Below are positions 12,015 through 23,560 of a DNA stretch of 64,000 nucleotides, one piece after another. Numbering within the stretch: the stretch's first letter is position 1; the number at the start of each line of letters is the position of its first letter. The translations under genes were made by a program, and so were the position numbers. The notes under the pieces are model-generated. The model saw only the letters and a program-made list of their open reading frames with translations, had not been told where the DNA came from and made no database searches. The DNA comes from Cydia pomonella (taxonomy: Eukaryota; Arthropoda; Insecta; Lepidoptera; Tortricidae). The stretch is from assembly GCF_033807575.1 (NCBI RefSeq), contig NC_084705.1:16486019-16550018 (forward strand). Direction: 5' to 3'.

Positions 12015-12282
12015 AATAAATAAATAAATAATAAATATTATAGGGACATTCTTACACAAATTGACTAAGTCTCACGGTAAGCTCCAGAAGGCTTGTGTTG
12101 TGGGTACTCAGACAACGATATATATATAATATACAAATACGTAAATACTTACATAGAAAACATCCATGACTCAGGAACAAATATCTGGGTTTATCACACA
12201 AATAAATGCCCTTGCCGGGATTCCAACCCAGGACCATCGGCTTCATAGGCAGGGTCACTACCCACTAGACCAGATCGGTCGT
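12015..12282 (-). mobile_element. tRNA-derived SINE, copy 1
   Basis: On the - strand it has an A-box-like TAGTGGGTAGTGACC, a B-box-like GGTTGGAATCC, the shared body (ATATTTGTTCCTGAGTCATGG, ATCGTTGTCTGAG, CTTAGTCAATTTGTG) and an AT-rich TATTTATT tail at the low-coordinate end. Other copies are at 20790-21245 and 23816-24085. A short duplication of GATCGGTCGT-GAAATGACAATTA follows at 12272-12330. Confidence 0.8.
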
Positions 12283-12576
12283 GGAAATGACAATTATACT
12301 AGATCAGATCGGTCGTCGAAATGACAATTACAAGAAGATATTGAGTGTAAAGGAAAGAATACCTAACGCGACTTATCGTCAGTGAGGTGGGCTGAATGTG
12401 TCCTTGGTGATTTTAGAGAAAACGCACTAAGAGTCCTGTTATTCAGTCGACTTGTAGAAGTATAAATAAAAAAATAATCAACCCACAATACCCTCATGTA
12501 TCTACAAGCGGTGTTTCTTGGCTCATATTCTTTGGCCGTGCATCAATATTGGAGGCTTCTTGCGTAAAGACCTGGC

Positions 12577-12584
12577 TATAAGTA
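12577..12584 (+). promoter_or_regulatory. Probable TATA box of the secreted-protein gene
   Basis: TATAAGTA, 49 bp before the ATG at 12626. This would place the start of transcription near 12605-12610 (TTTTTCATAA), giving a very short 5' UTR. Judged from position and motif only. Confidence 0.5.
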
Positions 12585-12625
12585 TAGCGGGAGCGTGGTA
12601 AAGTGTTTTTCATAAAAACTGAAAC

Positions 12626-12691
12626 ATGGCTGCGTCGCGTCTGTGTGTTTTTCTGGCAGTTTTAGTCAGCGCGAAGATGCTGGCTGCACAG
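12626..12691 (+). CDS. Signal-peptide exon of the secreted mucin-like protein
   Basis: 66 bp, exactly 22 codons, from the first ATG after the TATA-like motif to donor CAG|GTTTGT. Encodes a basic N-terminus and a hydrophobic core. Confidence 0.75.
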
Positions 12692-15600
12692 GTTTGTTAC
12701 CATGGTGAAATGGCCTTATAAACAATTACCTATTAAAATCAAGCATCGGAAGCTATATAACGTTTTTATTGTTCTAAGTTACAATAGGATAGGAATACGT
12801 TTTCTAGAGGACTCAATAGTATCTAGTGATACAGACCCATCCTCGAAATCAGTTTTAACTTTAACACATTTAGAGTAATTAATAAAAAGGCATTTTTAAA
12901 TTAAACTTGCAATAGATAAAAATCTTAACGTACCGTATGATTTTATATATTCATAATATTGCTTATAAAGATGGAGTAGGGCATGATTTATGATCTAGCG
13001 ACATATAAATTATATGTTTGTTAAATATATTTTTATTAATAGGTCTTTGCGAGTTAATTATTTGCTCATACAAGCTCATCAATAAAATCACGCGTTTTTT
13101 TTTCACTAAGGTCAGAACTGATACCATGTAAACTTTTAGATTAAAAGCTTATAAATCAATTCCATACCGAGGTGCTCGTGTCAATTAATATTTACAAATT
13201 CAATTATATAAGTAAACTATAAAACTTAAAACCAAAATCTAAAAATAAATGATACTAAACTTAAAATAAAATACAAAAAATATCCCGCTGCGGCATAGTG
13301 CCGTACATGTCAATTTAATGAAACATAATAATACAATTATTATGTGTAAAACAAATATAGGTTGACCCGAAATTATGTGAAAGAAGTACATGATTTTAGT
13401 TTTATCGCTGCCTAATTCCTAAAAACAACCCGCTAAGTGGGTTGTCGGAAGCGTGTTTATTGAATCTTTGAATCAGAAGGGTAGCTTACTTACTATATAC
13501 ATAGGGGATATAGATGGAATCAACCACGTGCGCAGTACCCACTTGTAGGGCGTTAAACAAGGTGCTGCTTTCCAAACCTTATTCTAACACAGGCACAGGT
13601 TTCGTAACAAGTCAAACTATTGTAACCAATATCCGACGGTATGTAATGTAAGTGCACCTATATAATCCATAATTCATCATAGATTTATTGTCTGTAGAAC
13701 ACGGGTAGATACAATGATGGAACATAATAATATAGGATCACCATGGTCTTACCATTAGGCGTACAAACAGTCAAACTTATTATCTAGGTACTTACTACTA
13801 CTTAATACATAAGTCATGCAAATCACAATACATTTACATATAAGTTAACAAAAGCGGTCTCATATTTAATATTACACGATGATGTTAAAATGTGTCACAG
13901 AGGTACTCTTGAATGGAGTAGTAGGCTTTTTTTGATAAAAAGTCGTGCAAAATTTTCTTAAAATGTTTTTGATTATTACAGTTTAAGATACATTTTAGGA
14001 GTTTATTATATAATTTGGGTGCCATTCCAAATACACTTTTGGAAAGTAAGGCCGTTTTGAATGGTTTTGCGTATATTTCTCCTTGATGTCTAATGCTATT
14101 AAGTTTTGTATATTGACCTATGTTAAATTTTACATGTATAGCTACTTCATAGATGAAAAGGCAAGGCAAAGTTAATATTTGATGTTTTGTGTACAAGAGT
14201 TTACATGACTCTAAAGATTTTTCATAACATGCTGCTCTAAGACATTTCTTTTGTGCTCTAAATGCTCTTTCTCTATCTGTGGAGTTTCCCCAGAACATAA
14301 CTCCATACCGTAAAGTGGACGTTACATAGGCGTGATACGCTGTAAGCACAGTAGATTGATTAGCTACTTTCCTAAGGCTATATAAAGCGTAAGAATATTG
14401 GTCTAGTTTACTACATACTACATCGATTTGATTTTTTCCATGTCAATTTATTGTCTAAATGTAATCCTAAAAAGCGTGTCATTTCAGTTTCGTCTATCTG
14501 TGTATTCCTATAATTAATATTTAAGTCAATCTTTTTATTAACTCTTTGTCTAAAAATCATTGTTTTTGTTTTAGATAAATTAATTTTCAGATTGTTTTTG
14601 TTCATCCATTCAATTATTCGTTCAAGCGTTCTATTAATGTTTAGTTGGTATGTCTCTAAATCTGAGTCTTCTCCTGAGATGATTACCGTGCTGTCATCAG
14701 CAAAGAGTATCATAGGATATTCAACGGCTAGTGGAAGATGATTAAACAGTAAAGGACCTAAAACGCTACCCTGTGGTACCCCGCGTATTATGTCTTGTGT
14801 ATCTGATGAGAACGTGCATTCAATTTTACTTTCTAGGCATATTCTATTCACTTGAGTAATCTGTTTCCGATTTCTTAAATAAGATTTGATCAGAACGTGG
14901 GCATTACCTCGTATACCATATCTGTATAGCTTATTTAACAATAATTCATGGTCGACGAAGTCAAAGGCCTTCGTCATATCCATGTATACTGCACATACCG
15001 GTATGATTTTGTGCATATAAGTACATAGCATTATTTATACAAACGACGTAACAAACTTATCACAAGTGTTTCATTCAGATTCTCTTCACCCGCTGTCTGT
15101 ATACCTGTCTTTAATCAAATCTTGCAAAGTTAATTTGTTTACTTCGCGATTTTCAGTTGAGCTGAAAATTATATTTCCTAAAGTCAGACAAGTGTTATTT
15201 TAAACGTGAAACTTTTTATATACTTGTACGCGATAACAGTAATCAATATTCATTAAAATGCTAAATATAAAACAAAGTAATAAGAGTTGTAGGTCGCCCG
15301 TACTGGAAGCTAGGACCTATAACTTTAAAAATAGACAAATAAAAAAAAGTCAAACTTCTATGAAATTACGACGTTTACTTAATACTTGCACAGGCTGGGC
15401 TATCAAAATCGCTGCAAACTTAAAGCTTGGTCTGACTCTACGTAATTTCGATGACAATGCAATATTATAATAATGTAGTATGTACAGTCAGCATCAAAAG
15501 TAGCGGATCAAATAACTCTTCATTCTGTAACAGCTTAACAAAAAGTGATGTCTTTAATATAGAACAACTAAGACTGTAAAAGATATATTTATGAACGCGA

Positions 15601-18600
15601 ATTTCAGAAAATTATCTACATTTGGAAAAGTTATACGGAATATCAGATACTTTTGGCGCGTTGTTTCATCCGCTACTTTTGATGCTGTACACCCAGCAGC
15701 AAAATAAGCCGTGCAATTTTGAAACTCGCTGTATCTCTCTACGCTTGCTATTTCGAAGCTGTACCATCAAGCTGGTTTAATGACCCAAGGAAGGCGCCCA
15801 CAGGCATAGAAACTAACTGTAGTCAATCTAATCTCATTGAGTTTTAAGCTCGTTAGAATCGTCTTAAATGTAGGTATAGATGTCTTTAAATTAAAAGCGG
15901 CCAAGTGCGAGTCGGACTCGCCCATGAAGGGTTTCGTCGTTCGTCGTTTAAACCAATTTTCGGTGGAAGTTTGCATGGTAATGTATATCATATATTTTTT
16001 TTAGATTTTTCATTCTGTTATTTTAGAAGTTACAGGGGGGGGGGGGGGGACACACATTTTACCACTTTGGAAGTGTCTCTCGCGCAAACTATTCAGTTTA
16101 GAAAAAAATGATATTAGATACCTCAATATCATTTTTAAAGACCTATCCATAGATACCCCACACGTATGGGTTTGATGAAAAAAGATTTTTTGAGTTTCAG
16201 TTCTAAGTATGGGGAACCACCAAAAATTATTGTTTTTTTTCTATTTTTGTGTAAAAATCCTGATGCGGTTCATAGAAGACATCTACTTACCAAGTTTGAA
16301 TAGTATAGCTCTTATAGTTTCGGAAAAAAGTGGCGGTGACATAATCGGACAGACAGACGGATATGACGAATCTATAAGGGTTCCGTTATTTGCCATTTGG
16401 CTACGGAACCCTAAAAAGTACGATCGTCTATAAAAGCATTGTATACAAACTTCTCGCTCACAATATTACATTATGATGCAAGTGTGCTAAGTTGGTCATT
16501 ACACACGAGGCGATATTGTTCGCGCGAGCTGTAAGCGAGCGCGCAATAAGAAAGTCGATGTGGGTAATGACCAATGCACACGCGTTTCATACGACGTTTT
16601 TCAACACACTTGCGAGGAAAAAACAAAAACTTATAAATTAGTTTTTTTTTTGTCAAAACAGTAAAAGTACAAATGGTGGCTTACAGTTTTAACATCGAAT
16701 AATTGCACCAAAGCGTGCTGGGCTTGTAGGCACTTCGCCAGTTCATTGAAGTAAGCTACCAACACGTTTTCCAAGAAAGTCAGGGCGTTTTTGCTGATTT
16801 TCCATTGAATAAAAGTTTCATATGCCGCCAATTATTTTTCACCCGATTTTGATGGTAAAAGCTATCGTTCTCGGCTCTTGCCTCTATTAGTATTACTGGA
16901 AGCGTCAATTTTATGTGTTCTTCATTTCCAATGCTTGAAAATGAAATATATAAACTAAAAACATGCAAAACTATTCCAATTTTCTGACAAATACGGAAAT
17001 CGCCAGCGAGTTTTTTTTACGCACGATTCCAATGCGCGCGCAAGGCAAAGGCGCGAACGAAAAAGACAAACAGCCAATAATAATAAAAAGCTAATATTTT
17101 CGTATTTCTATTCGACAGATGTAGATCAAATCGATAAAATGTTATGTTTATTCATTAATGTAATTTACGAGATAATTTAATCTATAAATTATGTTTGGTC
17201 TGATAAATCCTTCCTGAACTAACATTTGAAACCTAATAGTTGGTTATTTTTTTTTTATTTACCGACCAAATTAAGAAGGCTCTGTTTCCATGCATATCAT
17301 TAGCAATCAGTTACCTTCTTAACTCAGTCGGATAATATAATGAAAAAACACGAGTGTTTAATATCTAGGATTATTGGAGCCAAAAATCGGTGGAATAAAA
17401 ACGACGTTTTGAACAAGCGTGTTGAAAAATATGTTAACGTAGTCTACCAAAGAAATGGAGACATCTCAACCCATCGTAGTTACATATAAATATGTTTCAG
17501 CCTATATTCGGCAGCCAAATGTGGTGTGACCTGATGTGCGACGACGACGATGATGATGATTACTCGGACGGCGACATATTCGACTTCTTGTTCGACCCTT
17601 GTGGCAGCTGCACCTCTACCAAGCCGGCTAAGACTAAGCCGACCACAGCTCCATCGGGAATGCAGCAGCCTTTTAATCTCGTCATACGTAAGTTCATTGC
17701 TTTGACATAAGAGTCAAACACAAAACTGTGTTCACGTCTTTCCTGTGTAGCCATGGCATACCCAAAAGTTAAGGGCTATAAAGGTTAATTTTCTTATTGA
17801 ACCCTAATCCACATGAAAAACTACTTCTTTTATGCGGATAGGTATGCTAAAATTATTACCTACATGCCCACAAACTGTTAACTATTGTCAACAGAAGAGA
17901 AAACTGGTTCTGACGAACACACAAGTTTTTTCTCCTGTGGACAATAGTTAACCTTTAAACCTTCAAGAAAAGAGCGTGCTCCCATCTTTAAATCGAACAA
18001 CGCACTTGCAACCCTTCGAGGGGCCTAGCCAAGATCACAATCGGTGTAAGAAAACGCAAATCGAAACTTAAATAATGTATAGTAATAGTCACGTTACTTT
18101 TCGTAGCATCTGTCATCCCGATACATTTTGTCGTTTCGTTTGACGTTTGTCAATGTACGGTTGTCTACTTGGCCGGGCCCCCTGGTGTTGTTGTGATGGG
18201 CGACGGTAATCGATTACCATCAGTCGATCCTTCTACTCGTTTGCCTCCTATATTATTATTTTATAGGCCTGGTATAGAAACAAAAGCCTTTTATGATTTC
18301 TATTACTGGCGGTTTTTTTTTAAACGAAACGTAATTGATTATTAAATTGTAGTATTACTTTATCTTATATTATACATTATATAAGTTCTATATGTGCTTT
18401 ATATAATCTATAAAGTGTATCGTGATCATGGCATAATATATATTATCACAAATATTACCTGTCTATATGTTGTCTGTGTATTATATTAACTGTCTTCGTG
18501 TCAATCGTACGAGTATAGCCCACACAGAGTCAAGTAAATTTGTTAATACATGTATGTTGCAGCGCCAGCCAACGGCATGAACGTGACAATGACTAACACG

Positions 18601-18756
18601 GGCACCTCGTGGCTCATGAACTTCATCCCGTGGGCCTACATGCCCGCGGCCGCTACCACGGCTCCGGGGTCCACCACGGCGGCGCCCGCCACCACCGCCG
18701 CGGGTACCACGGCAGCGGGCAATACCACACAGGCTGCTACTACTGCTAAAGCGTAA
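12626..18756 (+). CDS. Small secreted Asp-rich, Thr/Ala-rich (mucin-like) protein, three exons, family unknown
   Basis: Exons 12626-12691, 17501-17687 and 18563-18756 join in phase (22 codons; 62 codons plus 1 base; remainder) to give 148 residues and TAA. Donors GTTTGT and GTAAGT; acceptors TTTCAG and TTGCAG. Residues 1-22 are a signal peptide (SRLCVFLAVLVSA). Exon 2 has WCDLMC followed by seven Asp residues, an acidic SDGDIFDFLFD stretch and CGSC, so four cysteines lie close together. It continues with Lys/Thr/Pro residues. Exon 3 has an N-glycosylation site (NVT) and a low-complexity tail of Ala, Thr and Gly that suits mucin-type O-glycosylation. Likely an extracellular or cuticle/mucus-type protein. 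I recognise no family; it may be specific to Lepidoptera. Intron 1 (4.8 kb) carries a LINE relic on the opposite strand. Confidence 0.75.
13885..15031 (-). pseudogene. LINE reverse transcriptase, 5'-truncated, one frameshift
   Basis: Two adjacent reading frames on the - strand (14411-15031, then 13885-14349) form one reverse transcriptase. Read in order: VYMDMTKAFDFVDHELLLNK (finger/palm), IRGVPQGSVLGPLLF, the catalytic box LFADDSTVI with both Asp residues intact, LKINLSKTK, FLGLHLDNKLTW, and thumb/C-terminal YVTSTLRYGVMFWG. The break is one frameshift in an A-run near 14432; the sequence between the two frames still reads as RT in the shifted frame. The 5' endonuclease part is missing. The motif set fits the jockey/CR1 group of non-LTR elements; exact clade not determined. 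Confidence 0.85.
15485..15687. mobile_element. 203-bp MITE with TA target duplication
   Basis: Flanked by TA on both sides (15483-15484 and 15688-15689). The left end CAGTCAGCATCAAAAGTAGC and right end GCTACTTTTGATGCTG are inverted repeats, the left having four extra bases (CAGT). The TA duplication fits the Tc1/mariner superfamily. No coding capacity. A fragment of the family (CATCAATAGTAGCGGATGAA) lies near 10547. Confidence 0.8.
15896..16418. repeat. GGGTTCCGTA-family dispersed repeat, copy with G-run
   Basis: Begins GCGGCCAAGTGCGAGTCGGAC and ends GGCTACGGAACCCTAAAAAG. The inside holds a G homopolymer (about 16026-16040) and a degenerate frame reading FYFCVKILMRFIEDIYLPSL. The same element lies inverted at 38888-39488. 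I recognise this as a very common lepidopteran repeat; class uncertain. Confidence 0.75.
17501..17687 (+). CDS. Acidic Cys-containing exon of the secreted mucin-like protein
   Basis: 187 bp; acceptor TATGTTTCAG, donor GTAAGT. Encodes PIFGSQMWCDLMC, an Asp run, FDFLFDPCGSC and a Thr/Lys/Pro stretch. Confidence 0.75.
17688..18562 (+). other. Intron 2 of the secreted-protein gene
   Basis: 875 bp. A short inverted repeat lies at about 17876-17953 (GTTAACTATTGTCAACAG / CCTGTGGACAATAGTTAAC). A split GGCAAACGAGCAG-type repeat core on the - strand spans 17995-18252, with about 170 bp of other sequence between its halves. The remainder is AT-rich. Confidence 0.55.
18563..18756 (+). CDS. Thr/Ala-rich last exon of the secreted mucin-like protein
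   Basis: 194 bp; acceptor TGTTGCAG. Encodes NGMNVTMTNTGTSWLMNFIP, then a tail dominated by Ala and Thr with several TTAAG-type repeats, ending AKA and TAA. GC-rich third positions contrast with the AT-rich surroundings. Confidence 0.75.
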
Positions 18757-20078
18757 AAAATAGTAATATACATATATCATAAAGTAAAGAAGAAAACAGT
18801 AAAAAACATGATTAATTATATCTCGCCAGCTCCATGTGCTGCTAAGCTGTATTCAGAATATGTAAACATGACAGTCCTGTAGGGACTTTCGGATCATATT
18901 TTAGTCACTTAGGGTCGATTGCACTAAACCGTCCCAAATTTGATTTTATGGGAAGTCTCATAGAACTCTGCTCTGTGACGTTGATAAGCCTGTTAACTAT
19001 GGTTGGTATAACTGGCACTCAAACGGGAGGTGGCCTTCGACTTTAAATTTTTTACAGTAAATTTTATAGCTAACATAACTCACAGTTCATTTCAGACGCT
19101 GTTGTTTGTTTGTGCATAATTGAGGAGCGGTGTTCAAATGCCGGTTCTGGGGTAATTAACAGTGCAGTTTTTATGTTCGCTTTTGTTCGGGTTATTTGCA
19201 TCGCCCCTCGCACACGAATATGTAACTGCAAGGTAATGTATTAGGAAACGATTAAACATATGTATTGTTTTTACATTTAGATATTTGTTATGAAATGTGT
19301 TGTACAAAAAGCATTAGTTTAATTTTTTTGCTGTAATTACTGTTTCATTAAGTTGTTATAAAATAAACAAGGTACAGGTATAACCTAAGCTCTCACATGT
19401 GTGTTTAATCTTTATTTTTACTAACTTATGTCTTCATGTTGCTCTGAGCATAGTATTTCCAGCTATATAGACCCAGCAAGTAGTTAATAGGCATGAGACC
19501 CAGTAAGTAGTTGTAGACACTCAAGTCTGATTTCGACAGTAATTTTTCGAATATTCAAAAATATATAAGCACTTTTTTGTATACTTTACTTTGTATAAGT
19601 GTTTTATTTAACATTCAGCCATAACTTTTTTCAAACCCAGTCAATTCAAGCTCTAAGGTGGCATTTCGAGACTTTCAGGTGTGCATATATATAACCGCAT
19701 GTGAAACACGATAACATCGTCACGGCCCGTAGAAGGCAAACTGGTCGGACGATCTGGTTATGTTTTACGTCATTCTTGCAGGATAATTGTAGAATGAGTT
19801 TTCTGATAACTTTAACCAAGAATTGGCTTTAATTTAACTACTGACATGAAAAGCAGCGTATAAGTTATCAAGTATGTAGGTATACCTACCTACTTATATC
19901 TATAATTATGCAGTCAGCAGTGTCACATAATAATTTAGACATGAACAATCAGCATTATCCCTAGTCTTGACGAATGATGATGAATCGAATGTGATCAATC
20001 AGGCGTTAAACATTAAAAAAGCACAGGAACGGAGAAACTATTCACTATTCAGCGGGTTTTAGCTGCTCTATACCTACC

Positions 20079-20423
20079 GGGTGTGGCCTGTAACATGAGC
20101 AATAAATTAAACTGTAGGCTGTACTCCTCAAACTGACCAACATTTTGTTCAGCGACCTTCGAAAAAAACTTGTCTTTTGATTTTTATCACATTTTAAAGT
20201 TTATTCTAAGACGCAATGATTTGCAATTGCAATTGATTTGCAAATGAATCGCAATTTGTTATACGAGTATTTAAAGTGTGACAAGCAACCCTAATTCCAC
20301 TGATGACAGCGTACATTGAAGATAATATTTATTTTTATGAAAAATAGGAAGTTTAATTTTTAAAAGTTGCTGAACAAATATGGGTCAGTCAGTCAATTTT
20401 TGCTCCTGTTACAGGCCACACCC
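20079..20423. mobile_element. MITE with GGGTGTGGCCTGTAAC termini, copy 1
   Basis: Left end GGGTGTGGCCTGTAACATGAGC and right end GCTCCTGTTACAGGCCACACCC are inverted repeats. The internal phrase AATAAATTAAACTGTAGGCTG is shared with the copy at 26053-26336. Two-copy alignment supports the boundaries. Confidence 0.75.
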
Positions 20424-20789
20424 GATATAAACCTCTACAACGCAACGTTACATATCTCTAAAAACAACCCCGTGTTTTCAAAAGTAATTCCTATTTTTTT
20501 ACTACAAGTGCATAAAGGTTTCAGTTTTCATTGATTATTAATAAGCTAAAATTACATCAGTAAAGGAGATTACTGCAGTCTAAAGATAAATATTTAGATA
20601 ATTTTCGTGTTTCTTCCTTACTAATGTTTACGAATAACATTCATACCTACTACTCTACCTACGTCAATACTTAAAATTTCATAATAACTCTGTTTTCATT
20701 TTTTTTCTTAACAATGCTTTCAATGCCGCTAATAGTCGTATTGTTCTTGATTGTATTGATAAATACAACCGACCGACCTGTGTGTGTGT

Positions 20790-21245
20790 TTGACGACCGG
20801 CCTGGCCTAGTCGATAGTGACCCTACCTACGAAGCCGATGGTCCTGGGTTCGATTCCCGGTATAAGGGCAATTATTTGTACAGGATATTTATTTAGTCAC
20901 TTGAAATAATTTACGAGGTGAATAAGTAGGTCATACTGAGCAATTTTTACTATGGTACCAACACCGAAATCGCAAAAAAAAAATTGGCTGATTCATACAT
21001 TTTCGCCGTCGGACCTTGACATTTTCTACGGGAGAGTAAACATTTTTTCCGCGATTTCGTGGTTGGTTCCATAGTAAAAGTCTCTCAATATGACCTATAT
21101 ATTCAGCCCGTAAATTATTGCAGATGTCTGAATAAACACCCTGATTAGGCACAAATATTTGTTCCTGAGTTAATTTAAGTATTTGTATAATATTATCGTG
21201 ATCGTCGACCCTTAGTCAATTTGTGTAAATTGTGTTATAATACTT
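20790..21245 (+). mobile_element. tRNA-derived SINE, copy 2, split by a MITE
   Basis: The left part (20790-20880) has GGCCTAGTCGATAGTGACCC and B-box GGGTTCGATTCC. The right part (about 21144-21245) resumes with ATATTTGTTCCTGAG and CTTAGTCAATTTGTG. The two join to match the copies at 12015-12282 and 23816-24085. The interruption is the element at 20881-21143. Confidence 0.75.
20881..21143. mobile_element. Palindromic MITE inserted in a SINE
   Basis: Starts CAGGATATTTATTTAGTCAC and ends GTCTGAATAAACACCCTG. The arms of about 90 bp are imperfect inverted repeats (AATAATTTACG, GGTCATACTGAG, TTTTACTATGG). A relative with a clean TA duplication is at 44212-44429, and a half copy starts near 21482. 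Confidence 0.75.
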
Positions 21246-21529
21246 ATTTATTTATTTTATTCATTCATTTATTTAAAGATATGAAGGAAGAGTTTGTAAT
21301 CAATATTTAAGTATGTTTTAAGTATGACCAATTTTACATTTACAAGTGTGTCAAATGTTGCATATACACCTATACAGCACAGGTATAACTCACTTTTATT
21401 GACTAGTATGACTGCTGGTAATTGGTTATGGTTACCAAAATCCAGTGAGTGGTTAAAATAAGATTAATACCTACATAATACAGGGTATTTATTTAGTCAC
21501 CTGCAATAATTTACGGGGTGAGTATATGT

Positions 21530-21660
21530 AACAATTCATGTCAAAAGGGACCTAATGGCGGTCGGCGCTTACGTCGCGTAGTACATTAGTATTGGCGCGC
21601 CGCTAATAATGGCGTAACCGCCGACCGCCATAAGATGCCTTTTGATTTGGATTGTCACAT
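21530..21660. mobile_element. GC-rich palindromic MITE
   Basis: TCAAAAGGGACCTAATGGCGGTCGGCGCTTACG is mirrored by CGTAACCGCCGACCGCCATAAGATGCCTTTTGA. The short centre contains GGCGCGCC. Single copy here. Confidence 0.6.
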
Positions 21661-22977
21661 ATAATATGATGTGTATCTAAGCAAAAGTTATCTCAATAAA
21701 TACGTCTTATGTCCTTTGCTAACCACCATTTAAATGTTTGCCTTCTAATTAAACATAATCAGTACTTAATGAAAGGACAATAAACCAATCACACTCCCAA
21801 TACTCGTACAATGTATTTTCCTCACGATCAGTTAGTCCCGTTCTCGGAATCGCAATTAATTAAATAGTCTAATTAAATGTTTTTCTCGTCTAAAAATAAA
21901 ACAAGATGGACTACATCGTCACAAAGAAGAGGAACGACCGCTTGATTGCTCTTGACTTGAGGCTTGGACCGGATGCCCTTCTGCAGCTTAATTAATGTTT
22001 TTAAACGATGCATTCCGGAATGATGTGTACAAATATAATTACAAACCTTATTCTTAACAGGTTAAGGTGCACTACATATCTCTATAAATTCTTACAATCA
22101 CGAAGGATCTAAAAAGATCAGAGGTCAATTGAGAACACACTTTCTATCGATGTGGGGTCTTAATATTATCGCAAGTTGTTAAGCTAAGTACATGAAAAGT
22201 AATAATATTTAAGTATACACTGCAATAAAGTATGATAAAAAAATAAGCTAGTTCGTACCTAATTTTTGTTTTACCATTCATTTTGTCGCATGAACCAAGT
22301 TTGAATAAAAAAATTAAATGAATAGGAACTGTCTTGTAATATATAAAATGTTCTAAAATAACTTCAAATTCTGCTTGTATTTATATTGTGACGATCGATA
22401 CTCCTATACTCGTACAACAGTTTTACGGCAATTATAAGTACATAATTACCTAACGGTTACATACACTTTACGCGCAATAAGTTTTGTAACATAAGTACAT
22501 AAAAATACCTAATGTAGTTTACCACAATAATCATAATGTTCAGTAGGGTTCAAAAGCGCATAGACAAGTTATGTATGAAATCATTCATAAATTGTCCATG
22601 AAAATATGAACCTGTTGGTATACCTATAGTTGCTATAAAACTGTCGTGTTGGAGCAGAATCATGGTGAGAACGATCGGTACAATATAAGCAGAGTTAGAA
22701 AAGAACACTTATAGCACTCTTACTGTTAGGTAGGTAACTGTACAGCAGCTCTAAAAAGTTTTCTTTTCTTACATTGTTACTTATTCCTAGCAGGTCTCTT
22801 TAACACATACGGTACTAAATGTTTAATTATGGACTGTACATACTTGTCACAGTATAACCTACTCGTAGACATTCATCGTAGTGAAGCCAGGAAGACATTG
22901 TTAGTTTTCAGGGTCCCTTTGTATATGATGATACTGTTTATCGTAAAAAAAAGCAAATGCTTAAAGCGTTAATTCCT

Positions 22978-23217
22978 TTTTTAGGGTTCCATACCCAAAG
23001 TGTAAAACAGAACCCTATTACTGATACTCCGCTGTCCGTCCGTCCGTCCGTCTGTTCGTCTGTCACCAGACTGTATCTCATGAACAGTGATAGCTAGACA
23101 GTTGAAATTTTCACAGATGATGTATTTCTGTTGCCGCTATAACAACAAATACTAAAAAGTACGGAACCCTCAGTGGGCGAGTCCGACTCGCAATTTTCCG
23201 TTTTTCGAAAACATAGT
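22978..23217. repeat. GGGTTCCGTA-family dispersed repeat, 240-bp form
   Basis: Begins TTAGGGTTCCATACCCAAAG and ends TACGGAACCCTCAGTGGGCG AGTCCGACTCG, with a CCGTCCGTCCGTC run and a GTGATAGCTAGACAGTTG core. A typical lepidopteran dispersed repeat. Confidence 0.75.
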
Positions 23218-23379
23218 GCATACAAGCAAACAGTATCAGTAGCAGTTACGTGGGCGAAATAATATTGGTCTGTACCGGAACTAAATAATGTACAAATTCC
23301 AACTTAACCACTAGTTTTTAATTAGGAAGCCGGGCCGGTAAAAGCCTTCCGTCATAGCGGCAGGAAAGCATCATCGCGT

Positions 23380-23560
23380 ATTAATGAAGTCGGTGCACGC
23401 ATCGACCGCGCGCGCATGCCGCATGTTAGTCGATCGTCGTGGGCGCAGCGAACTACTCGTCAACTGTCAAAAGTTCAGTGACATCTATTTATTTATATAC
23501 TTTATCGTGCTCTCAGGACAGGTGTGTTTGTAACAAACAAACAAGTGTTAATTTTCGGAT
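23380..23560 (+). promoter_or_regulatory. GC-rich, apparently unique block; possible promoter or 5' UTR
   Basis: An isolated GC-rich stretch (CGACCGCGCGCGCATGCCGC, GGGCGCAGCG) in AT-rich DNA, followed by Inr-like TCAGT motifs (23475-23479) and a possible donor (TTTTTG|GTAGGT, near 23567). It matches no repeat I recognise. It could be the start of Kal1 or of a non-coding transcript, but there is no direct evidence. Confidence 0.25.

Larger units (their letters stand above)
8447..12576. other. Intergenic region between the lipocalin and the secreted-protein gene
   Basis: Contains a LINE 3' fragment (9000-9600), a GC-rich foldback (10315-10475), a foldback MITE (10632-10777), a dispersed-repeat core (10840-10945) and a SINE (12015-12282). 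Near 8570-8670 a tRNA B-box-like motif on the - strand lies between inverted AGAAAAAGTGACC arms. The other stretches (about 9610-10300, 10950-12010 and 12290-12570) show nothing I can identify. Confidence 0.5.
12692..17500 (+). other. Intron 1 of the secreted-protein gene
   Basis: 4.8 kb. Holds the LINE relic (13885-15031, - strand), an MITE (15485-15687), a GGGTTCCGTA-family repeat (15896-16418) with a G-run near 16026, and otherwise AT-rich sequence. The 12700-13880 and 16430-17490 stretches show nothing I can identify. Confidence 0.6.

Noticed and set aside
18481..18780. Open frame opposite the last exon of the secreted-protein gene
   Set aside because: Complement of GC-rich Thr/Ala codons gives an Arg/Gly-rich frame by default; a shadow, not a gene.
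20820..20870. tRNA-like B boxes in SINEs (also near 6110, 8600, 12210 and 23870)
   Set aside because: They lack a complete cloverleaf; the shared downstream bodies show that most are SINEs, not tRNA genes.
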